The notes beneath the pieces are model-generated. The model was not told where the DNA came from. It ran no database searches and saw only the letters and a program-made list of their open reading frames with translations. DNA of 64,000 nucleotides, from assembly GCF_000514775.1 (NCBI RefSeq), contig NZ_AZWO01000025.1:22684-86683 (forward strand). The letters run 5' to 3'. Positions 11,211-20,128 of the stretch are shown in pieces; position 1 is the stretch's first letter; every line of letters begins with the position of its first letter. The stretch comes from Salinispora pacifica CNR114. Lineage in GTDB: Bacteria; Actinomycetota; Actinomycetes; Mycobacteriales; Micromonosporaceae. Both the position numbers and the translations under genes were made by a program.

Positions 11211-12369
11211 CGCGTACCCCTTGCTTGAGCAGGTCGGCCAGGGCGGTGGCCAGCTCGAGCGCCTGGCCCCGGTTGAGGCGCGGGTCGCAGGCCGACTCGT
11301 AGCGGCGGGGCAGGTCGGCGAAGCCCACTCCGCCGCCGACGCACTCGGTCACGTTCTCGCCGGTCATCTCCACGTGCAGCCCGCCGACCTGGGTGCCCAG
11401 CGCGCGGTGCACCTCGACGAAGGCGGCCGTCTCGGCCATGATGTCGGCCAAGCGCCGGGTCTTGTGCCCGGTCGGCGCCGCGAACGTGTTGCCGTGCATC
11501 GGATCGCAAACCCACGACACCGGGGCGCCCGAAGCGGTTACCTTCGCCACCAGCTCCGGCAGTAGATCGCGGACGCGGCGCGCCCCCAACCGGACGACGA
11601 AGGTGAGCCGCCCCGGCCGCCGGTCCGGGTCCAGCCGGTCGATCAGGGCCAGCGCCTGCTCCGGGGTCGTGGCCGGGCCCAGCTTCACCGCGATCGGGTT
11701 GGCCACGGTGGCGAACCAGGCCACGTGCGCGCCGTCGAGCTGCCGGGTCCGGTCGCCGATCCACAGCAGGTGCCCGCTGCTCGCGTACCGCCGGCCCTGC
11801 TCGTCGGTGCGGGTCAGCGCCTCCTCATAGTCGAGCAGCAGGCCCTCGTGGCTGGCGTAGACCTCCGGGGCGTACGTCCGCATGACACCGCGGGTCGCCC
11901 GGGACGCCTCGTAGATCCGGTGCAGGCGGGCCGGGTCCGGCCGGCGGTCGCCCGGGCCGCAACCGGTGCCGTTGACCGCGTCGCCCCGGTACGCCGGCAG
12001 GGTGCGGCCGGCCACCGTCTCGGTCGGCCGGGAGCGGGGCTTGGCGTACTGACCCGCCATCCGGCCCACCGGGACGACCGGGACCCGCACGGCGTACGCG
12101 ATGATCCGGGCCATCTCGCGGAGCAGTCGCAGCTTGCCGCGCACCGCCGGGATCTCGCCGAGGCGCTCGGCGCAGTCGCCACCCTGCACCAGGAACGCCC
12201 GGCCCTCGGCCACCCCGGCCAACCGCTCGGTGAGCGCGTCGCATTCGCGCGGCGCGACCAGGGCCGGCGCGGTCGCGAGCCGGTCGACGACCACCCCGAG
12301 CTCCCGCTTCGGCCACTGTGGACGCTGATGGGCGATGCGGGTGCGCCACGATGCCGCTGGCTCTGTCAT
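11197..12369 (-). CDS. Class II DAHP synthase
   Basis: Condenses phosphoenolpyruvate and erythrose 4-phosphate, feeding chorismate and hence p-aminobenzoate. The 390-residue protein carries the plant/mycobacterial class II motifs: FLVQGGDCAE, VGRMAGQYAKPRSRPTE, ANPIAVKLGPATTPE, WVCDPMHGNTF, HVEMTGENVTECVGG and ESACDPRLN. It is shorter than the primary-metabolism AroG of Mycobacterium tuberculosis (about 460 residues) and lacks much of its N-terminal regulatory region, which suggests a pathway-dedicated, less feedback-inhibited enzyme (inference). It starts nine bases after the N-oxygenase gene and bridges the aromatic and isoprenoid halves of the operon. Confidence 0.96.
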
Positions 12370-12378
12370 CGGATCCTC

Positions 12379-13308
12379 TCAGCCCGCCGGGTGCACCCGG
12401 AGCGACTCGGCCAGATCCCGGCTGATGCCCAGATCGTCGAGGAGAAGCTGCAACGGCCCGGTGTCCCGCGGCGGGACCGGCCGGGACGCCGCCCACTCGC
12501 GCAGCTGGTCGACGCCGACCGCGAAGCCGCCCTGGGCCGCCACCGTCACCCACGGGTCCAGGTCGGCCGATCGGAACGCGGCCAGCCCGTGGACCAGCGC
12601 CTCCCGGAACATCCGCTGCTGCCCGTCGTCCAGGCTCCGGTAGAGCGAACCGCACAACTCGCGGAACACCACCGCGTGCCCGCTCTCGTCCCGCCGGTGC
12701 AGATCGGTGGTGATCCGGTTCATCGGCTGGATGTCGGCCGCGGTGGACAATGCTGACAAGAACCCGCTGATCGTCGTCTCGGCGGCCAGCGAGAAGGCGA
12801 TGTCGACGATGTCCCGATCGATTCCGGACAGCCCGGATCGGGCCGCCGCCCGCCCCCGCACCACCGACCAGACGTCCGGCGCGAACCGGACGTCGCCCAG
12901 ATCCCGCCGCCGCCGGGTCACGCCGACCGCGTTGTGGCACATCAGGATGTGGTAGTGCTCGTCGATGATGGTCTGGTGCAACGCCTCGACCGCGACGTCG
13001 TCCCGGCGCACCGGGATCCGGTCGAGCAGCATCAGCCGGCAGGCGGGCAGGATGATCTCGTCCTCGATCGCCGCCGTCTTGGCGTTGTAGGCGATCCAGG
13101 CGGCCGACAGGATCCGCTCCCGGGCGTCCCGGTCGAGCCGCTCGGCGCCGGGCAGGTTCAGCACCGGGACCAGATGCTCGGGGAAGTCCGGCCGGGTCAC
13201 GTCGAAGTGCCCGTCCAGGTCGAGTTCGTTCTTCTTGACGGCCACCCGGCGGCCCCACCGGCGGGTCAGCTGGACCAGCAGGTCACGCTCATAGTCAGGC
13301 TCGGACAT
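12379..13308 (-). CDS. AurF-type di-iron p-aminobenzoate N-oxygenase
   Basis: Predicted to oxidise the arylamine of p-aminobenzoate or a prenylated derivative to the hydroxylamine or beyond. The 309-residue protein keeps all seven iron ligands at a constant offset of 19 from AurF: E82, E117, H120, E177, H204, E208 and H211 correspond to AurF E101, E136, H139, E196, H223, E227 and H230. The key segments are AIEDEIILPAC, IIDEHYHILM, LAAETTISGF and HRRDESGHAVVF. In benzastatin biosynthesis the equivalent (BezJ) makes p-hydroxyaminobenzoate; which oxidation level is reached here cannot be told from sequence. The start overlaps the PabC gene by 14 bases. Confidence 0.93.
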   Translation of the reverse strand: MSEPDYERDLLVQLTRRWGRRVAVKKNELDLDGHFDVTRPDFPEHLVPVLNLPGAERLDRDARERILSAAWIAYNAKTAAIEDEIILPACRLMLLDRIPVRRDDVAVEALHQTIIDEHYHILMCHNAVGVTRRRRDLGDVRFAPDVWSVVRGRAAARSGLSGIDRDIVDIAFSLAAETTISGFLSALSTAADIQPMNRITTDLHRRDESGHAVVFRELCGSLYRSLDDGQQRMFREALVHGLAAFRSADLDPWVTVAAQGGFAVGVDQLREWAASRPVPPRDTGPLQLLLDDLGISRDLAESLRVHPAG

Positions 13309-14158
13309 CAGGGTGCGCTCCTCCCGGTCGTACGGGTAGAGCCAGCGCCTCCAGCCGGGACTGCCATCCATCGGCTCTTTGGAACCGGCCCAGCCCTTCG
13401 GTGACCGGGCGGATGCCGTGCAGCGCATTCAGCGTCCAAACCGGACAGGCGCTTAGGCCGGCCGGCGTGGCGGACTCGAGGACCACCGGGTGGCCGGCTG
13501 CGGTGGCCAGGTCGGTCAGCAGCGAAAGGGTGACTCCGGGCAGCGCGCCCGGAGAAGTGCAGAGGGTTTCGCCGCGCCACCAGACGATGCTTGTGGTGGA
13601 GCCCTCCAGGACGTGGCCGGAGCGGGCCAGGAGGAGGGCCTCGTCGGCGCCGGCTTGGATGGCGGCGGCGCGGAGGGCGGCCAGGTGGTCGAGATCGGGG
13701 CCCTTGACGGCGGGGTGGCGTCGGCGGTCGGGGTGCGGGGCGGTCCAGAGGCGGACGGTGGCGGTGCGGGGTGGTGCTGGTCGCAGCCACAGTCGCAGCC
13801 GGGTCTGTGGATAGGTCCCGGACGTTGTCGTACCTGGGTGCCATGATGGCCGCCCAGCCACGAGGGTGGGGGAGGCGGCCCGCGTGTCGATCTCGGCGAG
13901 TTCAACTCGCGGAAACCACCGGCCGGTCGTCGGCAACTCCGAGGCCACCGCCTGGATGAACGCGTCCACGGGCACGCCGAACCGGGCGCAGGACGCCCCG
14001 AATCGCCGGGCGTGCCGGTCGAGCCCTCGCACTCGTCCGTCCTCCACCAGCCAGGAGTCGACGACCAGCACCGTCCCGGCCGCCGCCCCAGGCGCCGATG
14101 TCCAGCCGCCGTCGGCGTCCCACCAGCGGCGGCTTCCCGGTTCGACGGTGACGGTCAT
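13295..14158 (-). CDS. pabC: Aminodeoxychorismate lyase (PabC, class IV aminotransferase fold)
   Basis: Releases pyruvate from 4-amino-4-deoxychorismate to give p-aminobenzoate. The 287-residue PLP protein has the fold-type IV features: the probable PLP lysine K152 in HPAVKGPDLDHLAALRAA, GADEALLLARSGHVLEGSTT, and ALPGVTLSLL. It overlaps the end of the PabAB gene by four bases. Placement next to the synthase and the N-oxygenase supports p-aminobenzoate lyase over a general branched-chain or D-amino-acid aminotransferase. Confidence 0.9.
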   Translation of the reverse strand: MTVTVEPGSRRWWDADGGWTSAPGAAAGTVLVVDSWLVEDGRVRGLDRHARRFGASCARFGVPVDAFIQAVASELPTTGRWFPRVELAEIDTRAASPTLVAGRPSWHPGTTTSGTYPQTRLRLWLRPAPPRTATVRLWTAPHPDRRRHPAVKGPDLDHLAALRAAAIQAGADEALLLARSGHVLEGSTTSIVWWRGETLCTSPGALPGVTLSLLTDLATAAGHPVVLESATPAGLSACPVWTLNALHGIRPVTEGLGRFQRADGWQSRLEALALPVRPGGAHPDVRA

Positions 14159-16224
14159 CGCGGTGCCCCGCCCACGTCCGACACTGCCGGCGCCCGCCAC
14201 GCCCGCAGGGACGCTGCCGCCTTGAGCAGCATCTCGTCGTACTCCTCGGCAGGGTCGGAGCCCAGCACGATCGCCCCGCCGGCGCCGATCGACAGCCGGT
14301 CGCCGACCCGGACCGCGGTGCGGATGACGATGTTCAGGTCGGTGCCGCCGGACAGCCCGAAGTAGCCGAGCGCCCCCGAATAGACGCCCCTGGCCTCGGT
14401 CTCCAGCCGGTCGATGATCTCCATCGTGCGGAGCTTCGGGGCACCGGTCATCGAGCCGCCCGGGAAGCACTGCCGGACGCAGTCGATCGCGCTCACCCCG
14501 TCGCGGAGCCGCCCGTGCACGGTGGAGACCAGCTGGTGCACGGTCTGGTAGCTCTCCACCGCCAGGTACGGGTCGACCCGGATGCTGCCCGTCTCGCAGA
14601 CCTGGCCGAGGTCGTTGCGCAGCAGGTCGACGATCATCAGGTTCTCGGCCTGGGTCTTGGCCCCGGCGGCCAGCCCGGCCGCGTTGCGGGCGTCGCGGAC
14701 CGGGTCGGCGTCGCGGGGTGCGGTGCCCTTGATCGGCTTGCTGGTGACGGTGCGGTCCCGTTCGATGCGCAGGAACCGTTCCGGCGAGGAGCTGAACACG
14801 GTCAGGTCGCCGAGGCGCAGCAGGGCGGCGTACGGGGCCGGGTTGGCCCGCCGGAGGCGGCGGTAGAAGGCGGTGTCGTCGTCGTGGAAGGGCAGGTGCA
14901 GTCGGTTGGTCAGGCAGATCTCGTAGCTCTCGCCGAGGGCCAGTTGGCGCCGGCACTCCGCGATGTCGGCCAGGTATCGACTCCGGTCACGAGTTAGATG
15001 ATCTTCGAACTCATCCGAGAAGCCGGAAATATCCGTATCAGCGAAGCGCGAAGGGCGAAGCCGCGCCGCCGTCCGGTCCAGCCACGCCTGCGCCTCCGGC
15101 CGGCCCTTCTCGTCGTGCACGGCGACCAGATAGGTCAGCCCCTCCTGATGGTCGACCGCGACGACCCGGTCGGCGAACATCCAGACCGCGTCCGGTGTCT
15201 CGGCCGTGTGGCGGGCGGTGGCGCCGCACTCGGCCTTCAGCTCGTACCCGAAGTAGCCGACGTAACCGCCGGTGAGATCGAACGGCAGATCGTCCGCGGG
15301 CAGCCGGCGCCGGCGCAGCCGTTCGGCCAGGACGTCGAACACGCTGCCGCTCTCCGTGCGGGTGCCGCTGCCATCGCGTACGTGTACGCCACCGCCCCCG
15401 ACGCGGTAGGTCAGCACCTCGCTGAGCGGTCCGGACGTGTCGCCGAGGAACGAGAACCGGGACAGGCCCTCCTGCACGCGGCTGCTGTCCAGCCAGAAGG
15501 AGTATGGGCTGTCGCCGAAGAGGTCGAGGAAGACGGCCTCGGCGTCGGCCGCGGTCGGCACCACGGTGCTGACGATCCCGAGTTCGGCCGGCGAACCAGG
15601 GGAGATGGGCGCTGCGGGGGTGGGCGGTCGCGAGAAACGGCGGCGCCGTGGGGTCAGCTCGATGAAGTTCCGGATGATTTCCCGGCCATAGCGCGACGCG
15701 ACCGACTCCGGGTGGAACTGCACCCCCCACCGCGGCCGGTCGCGGTGGCGCAATGCCATGAGTACGCCGTCGTCCGCCCACGCCGTCGCGATCAGCTCAT
15801 CGGGCAGCGGCTCCCGGACGCACAGCGAGTGGTACCGGACCGCGGTGAACTCGCGGGGTACCCCGGCGAACAGCGGGTCCACGTCGTGGTAGATCCGGGC
15901 CAGGTGGCCGTGCCGGGGCTCGGGGGCGGCAGCGACCGTGGCGCCGGCCAGGTACCCGATCATCTGGTGGCCGAGACAGACCCCGAGCACGGGCAACGTG
16001 GTGCGGCCCAACAGGTCACTGGCGAAGCCGACGTCGCGAGGGTTCTGCGGCCGTCCCGGTCCGGGCGAGACGACGATGTTGTCGAAGTCGGCCGGCCGCA
16101 GACGGGGCAGGGCCGGATCGTCGTTGACGACGACGGTCGGTTCCGTGCCGCTGATCCCGGTGATCAGCTGGAACAGGTTGTAGGTGTACGAGTCGTGGTT
16201 GTCGACCAGCAGGGTGCGCGTCAT
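14155..16224 (-). CDS. pabAB: Fused aminodeoxychorismate synthase (PabA-PabB)
   Basis: Makes 4-amino-4-deoxychorismate from chorismate and glutamine. The 689-residue protein has an N-terminal glutamine amidotransferase (residues 1 to about 195; NHDSYTYNLFQLI, GVCLGHQM with catalytic C83, FHPES) and a C-terminal chorismate-binding domain (about 235-680; TSKPIKGTAPRD, PGGSMTGAPKLRTMEI). The PIKGT lysine favours aminodeoxychorismate synthase over anthranilate synthase. Fused PabAB proteins of this kind are typical of antibiotic clusters. ATGA overlaps join it to both neighbours. Confidence 0.96.
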   Translation of the reverse strand: MTRTLLVDNHDSYTYNLFQLITGISGTEPTVVVNDDPALPRLRPADFDNIVVSPGPGRPQNPRDVGFASDLLGRTTLPVLGVCLGHQMIGYLAGATVAAAPEPRHGHLARIYHDVDPLFAGVPREFTAVRYHSLCVREPLPDELIATAWADDGVLMALRHRDRPRWGVQFHPESVASRYGREIIRNFIELTPRRRRFSRPPTPAAPISPGSPAELGIVSTVVPTAADAEAVFLDLFGDSPYSFWLDSSRVQEGLSRFSFLGDTSGPLSEVLTYRVGGGGVHVRDGSGTRTESGSVFDVLAERLRRRRLPADDLPFDLTGGYVGYFGYELKAECGATARHTAETPDAVWMFADRVVAVDHQEGLTYLVAVHDEKGRPEAQAWLDRTAARLRPSRFADTDISGFSDEFEDHLTRDRSRYLADIAECRRQLALGESYEICLTNRLHLPFHDDDTAFYRRLRRANPAPYAALLRLGDLTVFSSSPERFLRIERDRTVTSKPIKGTAPRDADPVRDARNAAGLAAGAKTQAENLMIVDLLRNDLGQVCETGSIRVDPYLAVESYQTVHQLVSTVHGRLRDGVSAIDCVRQCFPGGSMTGAPKLRTMEIIDRLETEARGVYSGALGYFGLSGGTDLNIVIRTAVRVGDRLSIGAGGAIVLGSDPAEEYDEMLLKAAASLRAWRAPAVSDVGGAPR

Positions 16225-17054
16225 GCGGCACCGGCCATGGTGCGGTGCAGGGCACGGAGGTCGTTCGGCGCGAGGGACACTCCGAAGACGTCCCAGATCG
16301 CCGCGAGCGCGTCGTCGCGGCTGAGGTCGCGGACGGTGGCCGGTTGCCCGGGCCGCAGCTCGGTGAGGGCGGTGCCGATCAGCAGGTGCCGCACCTTGGG
16401 CCGGGTGCGCTGCAGCACGATCTGCCGGTTGAACGGGGACTTCGGGTGCGTCAGGCACCAGTGGTTGAGCACCTCGAAGTCGGCCGGGTAACGCGGGTCG
16501 GTGGTGAAGCCGTACAGCTCGGCCGGCCCCTCCGGGTGCAGGAACCGCAGCCGGTACTCGCCGTGCGGTTCTCGGGTCAGGTCGAACGACCAGTCGCCGT
16601 CCAGCCGGGCCCCGTCGGCCAGGCGGATCGGCTCGTGCGGGCCGTACCCCCCGAAGGAGATGTCGAACAGCCAGCCGTCGCCGGCCAGGTCGACGCGGAG
16701 GGCGACGTGCACGGCGGGCCCGTGCCGGTTGCCGGTGCGGACGCGGGACCGGGCCGCGAACGCGGAGACGCGGAACCCGATGCGGTCCAGCACCGCCGCG
16801 GCCAGGACGACCTGTTCCAGGCACCAGCCGCCGCGACCCTGCCGCACGATCTTGTCCTGGACCCGGTCCAGGTCGAGCGGCACGGTGGTCCGGCCGAGCA
16901 GCGCGTCCAGGTTGTCGAAGGCGATCGCGTCGACGTGCGCGGCCTGCAGGCGGCGCAACGTGGCGAGGTCCGGCGCCACGTCGCCGTGGTGCCCGATCCG
17001 GGCCAGGTAGGCATCGAGGTCGACGGCGTCGCCCTGCCAGCGGGTGTCGGTCAT
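16221..17054 (-). CDS. Arylamine N-acetyltransferase-like enzyme
   Basis: Predicted acyl transfer from acetyl-CoA to an arylamine or aryl hydroxylamine. The 277-residue protein keeps the family's Cys-His-Asp triad: C78 in RGGWCLEQ, H116 in GPAVHVALRV and D131 in WLFDISFGG. In benzastatin biosynthesis a NAT-family enzyme (BezG) O-acetylates the p-hydroxyaminobenzoate moiety, creating the leaving group used by the cyclising P450. Operon position beside the AurF-like gene fits that role. N-acetylation for self-protection is the alternative. ATGA overlaps on both sides. Confidence 0.92.
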   Translation of the reverse strand: MTDTRWQGDAVDLDAYLARIGHHGDVAPDLATLRRLQAAHVDAIAFDNLDALLGRTTVPLDLDRVQDKIVRQGRGGWCLEQVVLAAAVLDRIGFRVSAFAARSRVRTGNRHGPAVHVALRVDLAGDGWLFDISFGGYGPHEPIRLADGARLDGDWSFDLTREPHGEYRLRFLHPEGPAELYGFTTDPRYPADFEVLNHWCLTHPKSPFNRQIVLQRTRPKVRHLLIGTALTELRPGQPATVRDLSRDDALAAIWDVFGVSLAPNDLRALHRTMAGAA

Positions 17055-18220
17055 CGCGGTCCCCAGGTCACCGGCAGCTCGACCAGCCCGCCGACCAGGG
17101 TCTCGTGGCGTAGCTTCAGCTCGTCAACGCCGACCGCCAGGCGCAGGTCCGGGAAGCGGGTGATGAGCCGGGACAGCGCCACCCGCAGCACCATCCGGGC
17201 CAGCGGGGCGCCGACACAGGAGTGCCGCCCGTACCCGAAGGCGAGACTCCCCGCGGTCGGGCGGGTGATGTCGAGCCGGTCCGGGTCGGGGAAGGCGGTC
17301 TCGTCATGGTTGGCCGCGATGATGTTCAGCAGCACCAGATCACCGGCCCGGATGGCGGCGCCGTCGATCTCGAAGCCGGTCACCGCGAACCGGGGCATCC
17401 CGCCGTTGTGCGGGTTCGGCATCGACCGGCGCAGCAGCTCGTCCACTGTGGCTGGGACGAGGGCCGGGTCGGCGCGCACGGCGGCCCACTGGTCCGGGTT
17501 GGTCAGCAGCAGCAGGACGCCGGTGCCGATCCGGGCCACCGTCGTCTCGTACCCCCCGAACAGCAGCAGCGCGGTGAGCGCCACGACCTCCGTGTCGCCG
17601 ATGCCCGCGGTCGCGATCAGCCGGGAGATCACGTCGTCGCCGGGGTCCTGCCGCTTGGCCGCGACCAGCTGCCGGCAGTAGCCGAACAACTCGGCCAGGC
17701 CGCGCTGGGACCGCTCCGGATCCTGGACGCCGGCCGCGTCCTGGGTCCAGACGCTGAACCGGCCCTTGTCCTCGGCCGGCACGCCGAGCCACTCGCACAG
17801 CACCAGGATCGGCAGCGACATGGCCAGGGCCGGGCGCAGGTCGACCGGTGGGGTCCGGGTGGCCAGCTCGTCCAGGTGCTGCTCGGTGAGCTTCTCGACG
17901 ACCGCCCGCAACGGTTCCAGCCGTTCGGGGGTGAACTGCGGTTCCAGCAGGCTCCGCAGCCGGGGGTGGTCGTCGGCCAGCGGGCCCAGCAGCTTGTTGA
18001 GCAACGCGGTGCCGCCGTCCCGGCCGCCCGGATCGGACCGGCTCAGCCGGTCGTCGTCGAGCAGCTGCTGGACCTCCGCATGACCGGTGACCAGCCACGC
18101 CGGCACCCCTTCGGGGGTACGAACCCGATGCACTTTCCCGCGCGACTGGAGCAGGCGCAGCGCCGGCGCGACGTCCAGCACGTGCGTCTGTGTGAAGGGC
18201 AACTGGGCGACAGTGTTCAC
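17051..18220 (-). CDS. Cytochrome P450 (first gene of the long operon)
   Basis: A 389-residue soluble P450. GTG 18220 is chosen because GGGAGG lies about five bases upstream; an ATG 33 bases further up has no such site. The I-helix motif LFGGYETTVAR (residues 221-230) keeps the usual acid-alcohol pair, and the heme loop is FGYGRHSCVGAPLAR with C335. It heads the operon with the acetyltransferase, PabAB and N-oxygenase genes, so it may act on the aminobenzoate product. With three P450s in the cluster the division of labour is unclear. Together with the NAT it is a candidate for the benzastatin-type cyclisation. Confidence 0.93.
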   Translation of the reverse strand: MNTVAQLPFTQTHVLDVAPALRLLQSRGKVHRVRTPEGVPAWLVTGHAEVQQLLDDDRLSRSDPGGRDGGTALLNKLLGPLADDHPRLRSLLEPQFTPERLEPLRAVVEKLTEQHLDELATRTPPVDLRPALAMSLPILVLCEWLGVPAEDKGRFSVWTQDAAGVQDPERSQRGLAELFGYCRQLVAAKRQDPGDDVISRLIATAGIGDTEVVALTALLLFGGYETTVARIGTGVLLLLTNPDQWAAVRADPALVPATVDELLRRSMPNPHNGGMPRFAVTGFEIDGAAIRAGDLVLLNIIAANHDETAFPDPDRLDITRPTAGSLAFGYGRHSCVGAPLARMVLRVALSRLITRFPDLRLAVGVDELKLRHETLVGGLVELPVTWGPR

Positions 18221-18531
18221 GGGCGACCTCCCGTACGTGGTGAGAAGGTGCACTTTCGGGATGTCTTCGAGGGCACCCTTGCCTATGCCGGTTTCATCCT
18301 GCGGGATCTCCGGCTACGGTGTCAACGACCAATTTATTTACGTCATCACATATCGCGGGTCCGGCGGGATGGGGATAGGGTTACTCACGGGTTGGGGTGG
18401 ATCGGAACGACGTGGGGAGAATGGCTCGGTGCCGGTGCCAGTGATGGGGACGCGGAAATTCAGGATTCATGAACAAACTCCAGGGTTCGCGATAGGGGGT
18501 CGAAGTCCCGAATCGACGGAGGGCTGAACCG
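18221..18531. promoter_or_regulatory. Divergent control region of the main operon and the regulators
   Basis: This 311-base gap separates the minus-strand operon from the plus-strand regulators and holds both promoters. On the minus strand a TCGTTGACA block (18320-18328), containing a consensus -35 TTGACA, faces the P450 gene after an AT-rich patch. An inverted repeat GTCGA-N9-TCGAC (about 18499-18517) lies just before the first regulator. No gene is evident here. Confidence 0.45.
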
Positions 18532-18783
18532 GTGCGGTGGAACCTGCGGCTGCGTGCGGCCGAGATGGGGATCTGGAAGTCGGCCGACATGCGCCGGTTG
18601 CTGGCCGAGGCCGGGCTGGAGATCAGCGCCGGGAAGATGTCGGGGCTGTGGGCCGGCACCCCGACGACGATCCGCCTGGATGACCTGGAGGTGATCTGCG
18701 CGGTCCTCGACTGTAACCCGGCCGAGCTGCTGATCTGTGAGCCCGAGAAGGTCCGGGCGACCAGGCGGAATCGGGTGGGGTGA
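18532..18783 (+). CDS. Small XRE/Cro-CI-type regulator
   Basis: An 83-residue protein (GTG start at 18532) that is essentially one helix-turn-helix domain: MGIWKSADMRRLLAEAGLEI, then KMSGLWAGTPTTIRLDDLEV, then CAVLDCNPAELLI. This is the pattern of Cro/CI-like DNA-binding proteins. No sensor domain is present. Its stop overlaps the next regulator start by four bases (GTGA), so the two are coupled. It is a candidate cluster-specific regulator. Confidence 0.82.
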   Translation: MRWNLRLRAAEMGIWKSADMRRLLAEAGLEISAGKMSGLWAGTPTTIRLDDLEVICAVLDCNPAELLICEPEKVRATRRNRVG

Positions 18784-19097
18784 GGGTAGTGACCGAGGAC
18801 CGGCCGAACCACGTGCGCGAGTGCGAGTATCACCCGGGCTGCGCCCGCCGGCGCGGCTGTTGCTGGTGGCTGAGTTCCCTGCAGGCACAGATCCTGGAGG
18901 GCGTGGCAGCCGGTTTCTCCAGCGATCGGCTGTCCCGGGCGCTGTATCTCAGTCCCAAGACCATTGACTATCACGTCCGCGTCATGTCCGACAAGCTGCA
19001 GGCGCCGAATCGGGTCGCGCTGGTGTCGAGAGCGTTCGTCCTCGAGATTCTGCGGACGGATACGTGGCCACCGCGAGTGGCCCGCCGGAACCGTTGA
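18780..19097 (+). CDS. LuxR-type regulator with Cys-rich N-terminus
   Basis: A 105-residue protein whose C-terminal half is a LuxR/NarL helix-turn-helix (LQAQILEGVAAGFSSDRLSR, ALYLSPKTIDYHVRVMSDKL). No receiver domain precedes it. Instead the short N-terminus has C15, H18, C21, C27 and C28 (CEYHPGCARRRGCCWW), which could bind metal or respond to redox; that is inference. The GTG at 18780 overlaps the XRE stop; a second in-frame GTG lies at 18789. It sits between the main operon and the methyltransferase genes and is a likely activator. Confidence 0.8.
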   Translation: MRVVTEDRPNHVRECEYHPGCARRRGCCWWLSSLQAQILEGVAAGFSSDRLSRALYLSPKTIDYHVRVMSDKLQAPNRVALVSRAFVLEILRTDTWPPRVARRNR

Positions 19098-19118
19098 TTG
19101 ACGCTTCTCTGGGGTTTT

Positions 19119-19145
19119 TCCTAAAGCCGATCAGGTTCGTTGACA
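19119..19145 (+). promoter_or_regulatory. Promoter element shared with the prenyl synthase gene
   Basis: TCCTAAAG (19119-19126) is followed after 13 bases by TTGACA (19140-19145), within TTCGTTGACA. The same two blocks, 14 bases apart, occur upstream of the polyprenyl synthase gene (23097-23124). The pair probably marks a common activator site plus -35 box. No good -10 box is visible in either case. Confidence 0.4.
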
Positions 19146-19209
19146 TGGTCGGAGAAGGTCCACCACGATGAAGTTACGTCGTCGGCATCCGACCCTTGGA
19201 GAAGTGACT

Positions 19210-20097
19210 ATGTCAATTTCCCCGAAAGAAGCGCCGGTCTTTCCGGATGAGGTCAGAATTGTCGGCCAGTATTACGACGACAAGACCACGAGACTGGTTC
19301 GCAAATACGGTCCCGGTCCCAAGATCCACTACCACGTGGGTTACTACCCGTCCGGGTCGGCCCCGGTGCTCGAGGACGTGACGCCGGACGCCATCCGTGC
19401 CGGCATCCGGCGGCACCAGGAGGGTCTGCTGCGATTCGCGGCCGAGGCCTGGGGAGCCGAGAGCCGGCTGTCCGGGCGGATCCTGGACGTCGGCTGCGGT
19501 CTCGGCGGCGGCTCGCTGTTCTGGGCCCAGGAGTACGGTGCCGAGGTGACCGCGGTGACCAACGCGCCGGACCACGCGCCGATCGTGACGGAATTCGCCC
19601 GGGAGTGCGGCGTCGACGACCGGGTCCGGACGCTCGTCTGCGATGCCATGGACCTGCCGGTGGAGGCACCCTACGACGCGGCGGTCGCCATCGAGAGCAG
19701 CGGCTATTTCGACCGGCCGCGGTGGTTCCAGCGGCTGGCCCGGGTGCTGCGCCCGGGCGCGAGCGTGTGCGTCGAAGACGTGTTCACCGTCCGCCCGCAC
19801 GGCGCCGACGTGTGGACCGAATACTTCTACTGCAAACCGGCCACGGTGCACGACTACGCCGAGGCCGCCGCGTCCGCCGGTTTCCGGCTGGTGGACGAGG
19901 TCGACGCGACGGCTGAGACGGCGCCGTTCTGGGACGAGAGCGCCGCCTGGACCAAGGCGGTGCTGGACACCGACACCAGCCTGTCCCCGGTGGACCGCCG
20001 GCACCTGCGGATCTCGCTGATGGCGAATCAGGCCCAGGGCGCCGAGTGGAGAGCCGGCGGCCTGCGCCTGTCCTTCCTGCGTTTCGAACTGACGTGA
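19210..20097 (+). CDS. SAM methyltransferase, candidate prenyl-diphosphate C-methyltransferase
   Basis: A 295-residue class I methyltransferase. The SAM-binding motif is ILDVGCGLGGGSLFWAQ (residues 91-107). The N-terminal part QYYDDKTTRLVRKYG...KIHYHVGYY resembles geranyl diphosphate C-methyltransferases. E162 in AIESSGYFD lies where the related enzymes carry their active-site acid (inference). In the benzastatin pathway BezA adds a methyl group to C6 of geranyl diphosphate; this gene is the best candidate for such a step. ATG 19210 has GGAGAAG upstream; an ATG at 19168 is a longer alternative. A small-molecule O- or C-methyltransferase remains possible. Confidence 0.72.
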   Translation: MSISPKEAPVFPDEVRIVGQYYDDKTTRLVRKYGPGPKIHYHVGYYPSGSAPVLEDVTPDAIRAGIRRHQEGLLRFAAEAWGAESRLSGRILDVGCGLGGGSLFWAQEYGAEVTAVTNAPDHAPIVTEFARECGVDDRVRTLVCDAMDLPVEAPYDAAVAIESSGYFDRPRWFQRLARVLRPGASVCVEDVFTVRPHGADVWTEYFYCKPATVHDYAEAAASAGFRLVDEVDATAETAPFWDESAAWTKAVLDTDTSLSPVDRRHLRISLMANQAQGAEWRAGGLRLSFLRFELT

Positions 20098-20128
20098 CGT
20101 CCGGCCCGTTCCTCATGAGGAGTTCCGC

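Noticed and set aside
14155..16224. PabAB alternatively as anthranilate or phenazine-type synthase
   Set aside because: The PIKGT motif and the adjacent PabC and AurF-like genes favour aminodeoxychorismate synthase.
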